Position numbers and translations under genes: made by a program
Shown: positions 63,322 to 64,000 of the stretch, piece by piece
How positions within the stretch are numbered: position 1 is the stretch's first letter
Layout of the letters: each line of letters opens with the position of its first letter
Source: Microbacterium hibisci
GTDB lineage: Bacteria > Actinomycetota > Actinomycetes > Actinomycetales > Microbacteriaceae
Length of the DNA: 64,000 nt
NCBI RefSeq assembly: GCF_015278255.1
Contig: NZ_JADIJC010000003.1
Location: forward strand, 124,001-188,000
Direction: 5' to 3'
Notes under the pieces: model-generated
Seen by the model: only the letters and a program-made list of their open reading frames with translations
What the model was told of the DNA's origin: nothing
The model's database searches: none

Positions 63322-64000
63322 ATGTCGGATACCGCCGTCCCGCCGACCACGGTCAACAGGCTCGTCGCGGAGGCTCTGGGTACGTTTCTGCTCGTCTTCG
63401 GCGGCGTGGGCTCAGCACTGTTCGCCGCCAACTTCCCCGCAGATTCCGAGGGGAATCCGCTCGGCATCGGCTTCGTCGGGGTGTCGCTGGCATTCGGCCT
63501 GACGGTCGTCGCCGGCGCCTACGCGTGGGGTCCGATCTCGGGCGGTCACTTCAACCCCGCCATCACCCTGGGGCTCGCAGCTGCCGGACGCTTCGAGTGG
63601 AAGAACACGATCGGCTACATCATCGCGCAGGTCATCGGCGGCGCCCTCGGCACGACGATGATCGTGCTGATCGGCATCTTCCACCCTGACAACTGGCTCG
63701 CCAACGCCCAGGACAGCGGCTTCGCGTCGAACGGCTACGACAGCCTCTCGCCCGGGGGCTTCGGCCTCGGTGCGGCGATCATCGCCGAGGTGCTGCTGAC
63801 CGCGATCTTCGTGCTCATCATCCTCGGTGTCACGCACTCCACGCGGGGCACCGCCGCGCTCGCGCCGCTGGCGATCGGCCTCACGCTGACGCTCATCCAC
63901 CTCATCTCGATCCCGATCGACAACACGTCGGTGAACCCGGCGCGCTCGATCGCCGCGGCGATCTACGGCGGGGCCGGCCCGCTGTCGCAGCTCTGGGTGT
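63322..64000 (+). CDS. Aquaporin (MIP family), 3' end missing
   Basis: ATG 63322 follows AAAGGAG. The frame is open to the window edge (226 full codons). It contains both MIP half motifs, GGHFNPAITLGL and TSVNPARSIAAAIYG, and about six membrane segments, starting VNRLVAEALGTFLLVFGGVGSAL. The sequence resembles aquaporin Z (water) more than glycerol facilitators, but the selectivity filter cannot be settled by eye. It is probably nearly complete, missing only the final helix. Confidence 0.93.
   Translation, partial: MSDTAVPPTTVNRLVAEALGTFLLVFGGVGSALFAANFPADSEGNPLGIGFVGVSLAFGLTVVAGAYAWGPISGGHFNPAITLGLAAAGRFEWKNTIGYIIAQVIGGALGTTMIVLIGIFHPDNWLANAQDSGFASNGYDSLSPGGFGLGAAIIAEVLLTAIFVLIILGVTHSTRGTAALAPLAIGLTLTLIHLISIPIDNTSVNPARSIAAAIYGGAGPLSQLWV

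Overview
The window is high-GC DNA with actinobacterial gene content: a fused 2-oxoglutarate decarboxylase, a WhiB1-like regulator, a mycothiol-type SigR/RsrA pair, MtrAB-LpqB, and an ABC/PadR cassette. Gene style (many 4-bp ATGA/GTGA overlaps, GTG starts) and family variants point to Microbacteriaceae, most likely Microbacterium or a close relative. This is inference from gene content; no 16S gene is present.

Region 1 (1-5416) holds the 3' end of the fused kgd/sucA gene, then a divergent LuxR-type response regulator and histidine kinase pair with a possible 18-residue peptide gene between them. Region 2 (about 5583-18902) is a compact plus-strand gene cluster for a ribosomally made, modified peptide, with the parts list of class V lanthipeptides (lanthidins such as cacaoidin and lexapeptide). 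It encodes an APH-like kinase (LanK type), a HopA1-family protein (LanY type), two small precursors ending in Cys, a methyltransferase, an F420-type luciferase-like reductase, an EpiD-like cysteine decarboxylase, a degenerate APH-like protein, an active/inactive M16 peptidase pair, two unrelated glycosyltransferases, a two-gene ABC exporter and a GPP34-family protein. Both precursors share an ATDAPATTAYC block and a C-terminal T-x4-C. These fit an N-terminal (methyl)lanthionine ring and a C-terminal aminovinyl-(methyl)cysteine ring. No YcaO or TfuA gene is present, so it is not a thioamitide cluster.

Region 3 (18895-23337) is a glycerol-phosphate/lipid block: GlpD, an alkyl-DHAP-synthase-like FAD oxidase and a diacylglycerol-kinase-like protein. 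Region 4 (23421-38233) is core genome that parallels the mycobacterial Rv3219-Rv3246 neighbourhood: rsrA-sigR, aroA, rsgA, bcp, whiB1, pdtaS, a CpaE/SAF pair, a small HTH gene, an Rv3235-like gene, an alanine-type aminotransferase and secA.

Region 5 (38408-45787) is an efflux-type island: a membrane-fusion-like protein, a MacB-type ABC pair, a PadR regulator and a second ABC pair, preceded by a palindromic operator. Region 6 (45867-52056) holds a DEAD-box helicase, a small secreted protein, a coiled-coil protein, an amidohydrolase and long-form HPF. Region 7 (52178-57102) is comF-lpqB-mtrB-mtrA on the minus strand. Region 8 (57336-63152) is the opposite-strand DUF4129/DUF4350/MoxR/DUF58 operon. 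The window ends inside an aquaporin gene.

No tRNA, rRNA, CRISPR array, insertion sequence or phage gene was seen. No intergenic gap exceeds 300 bases.
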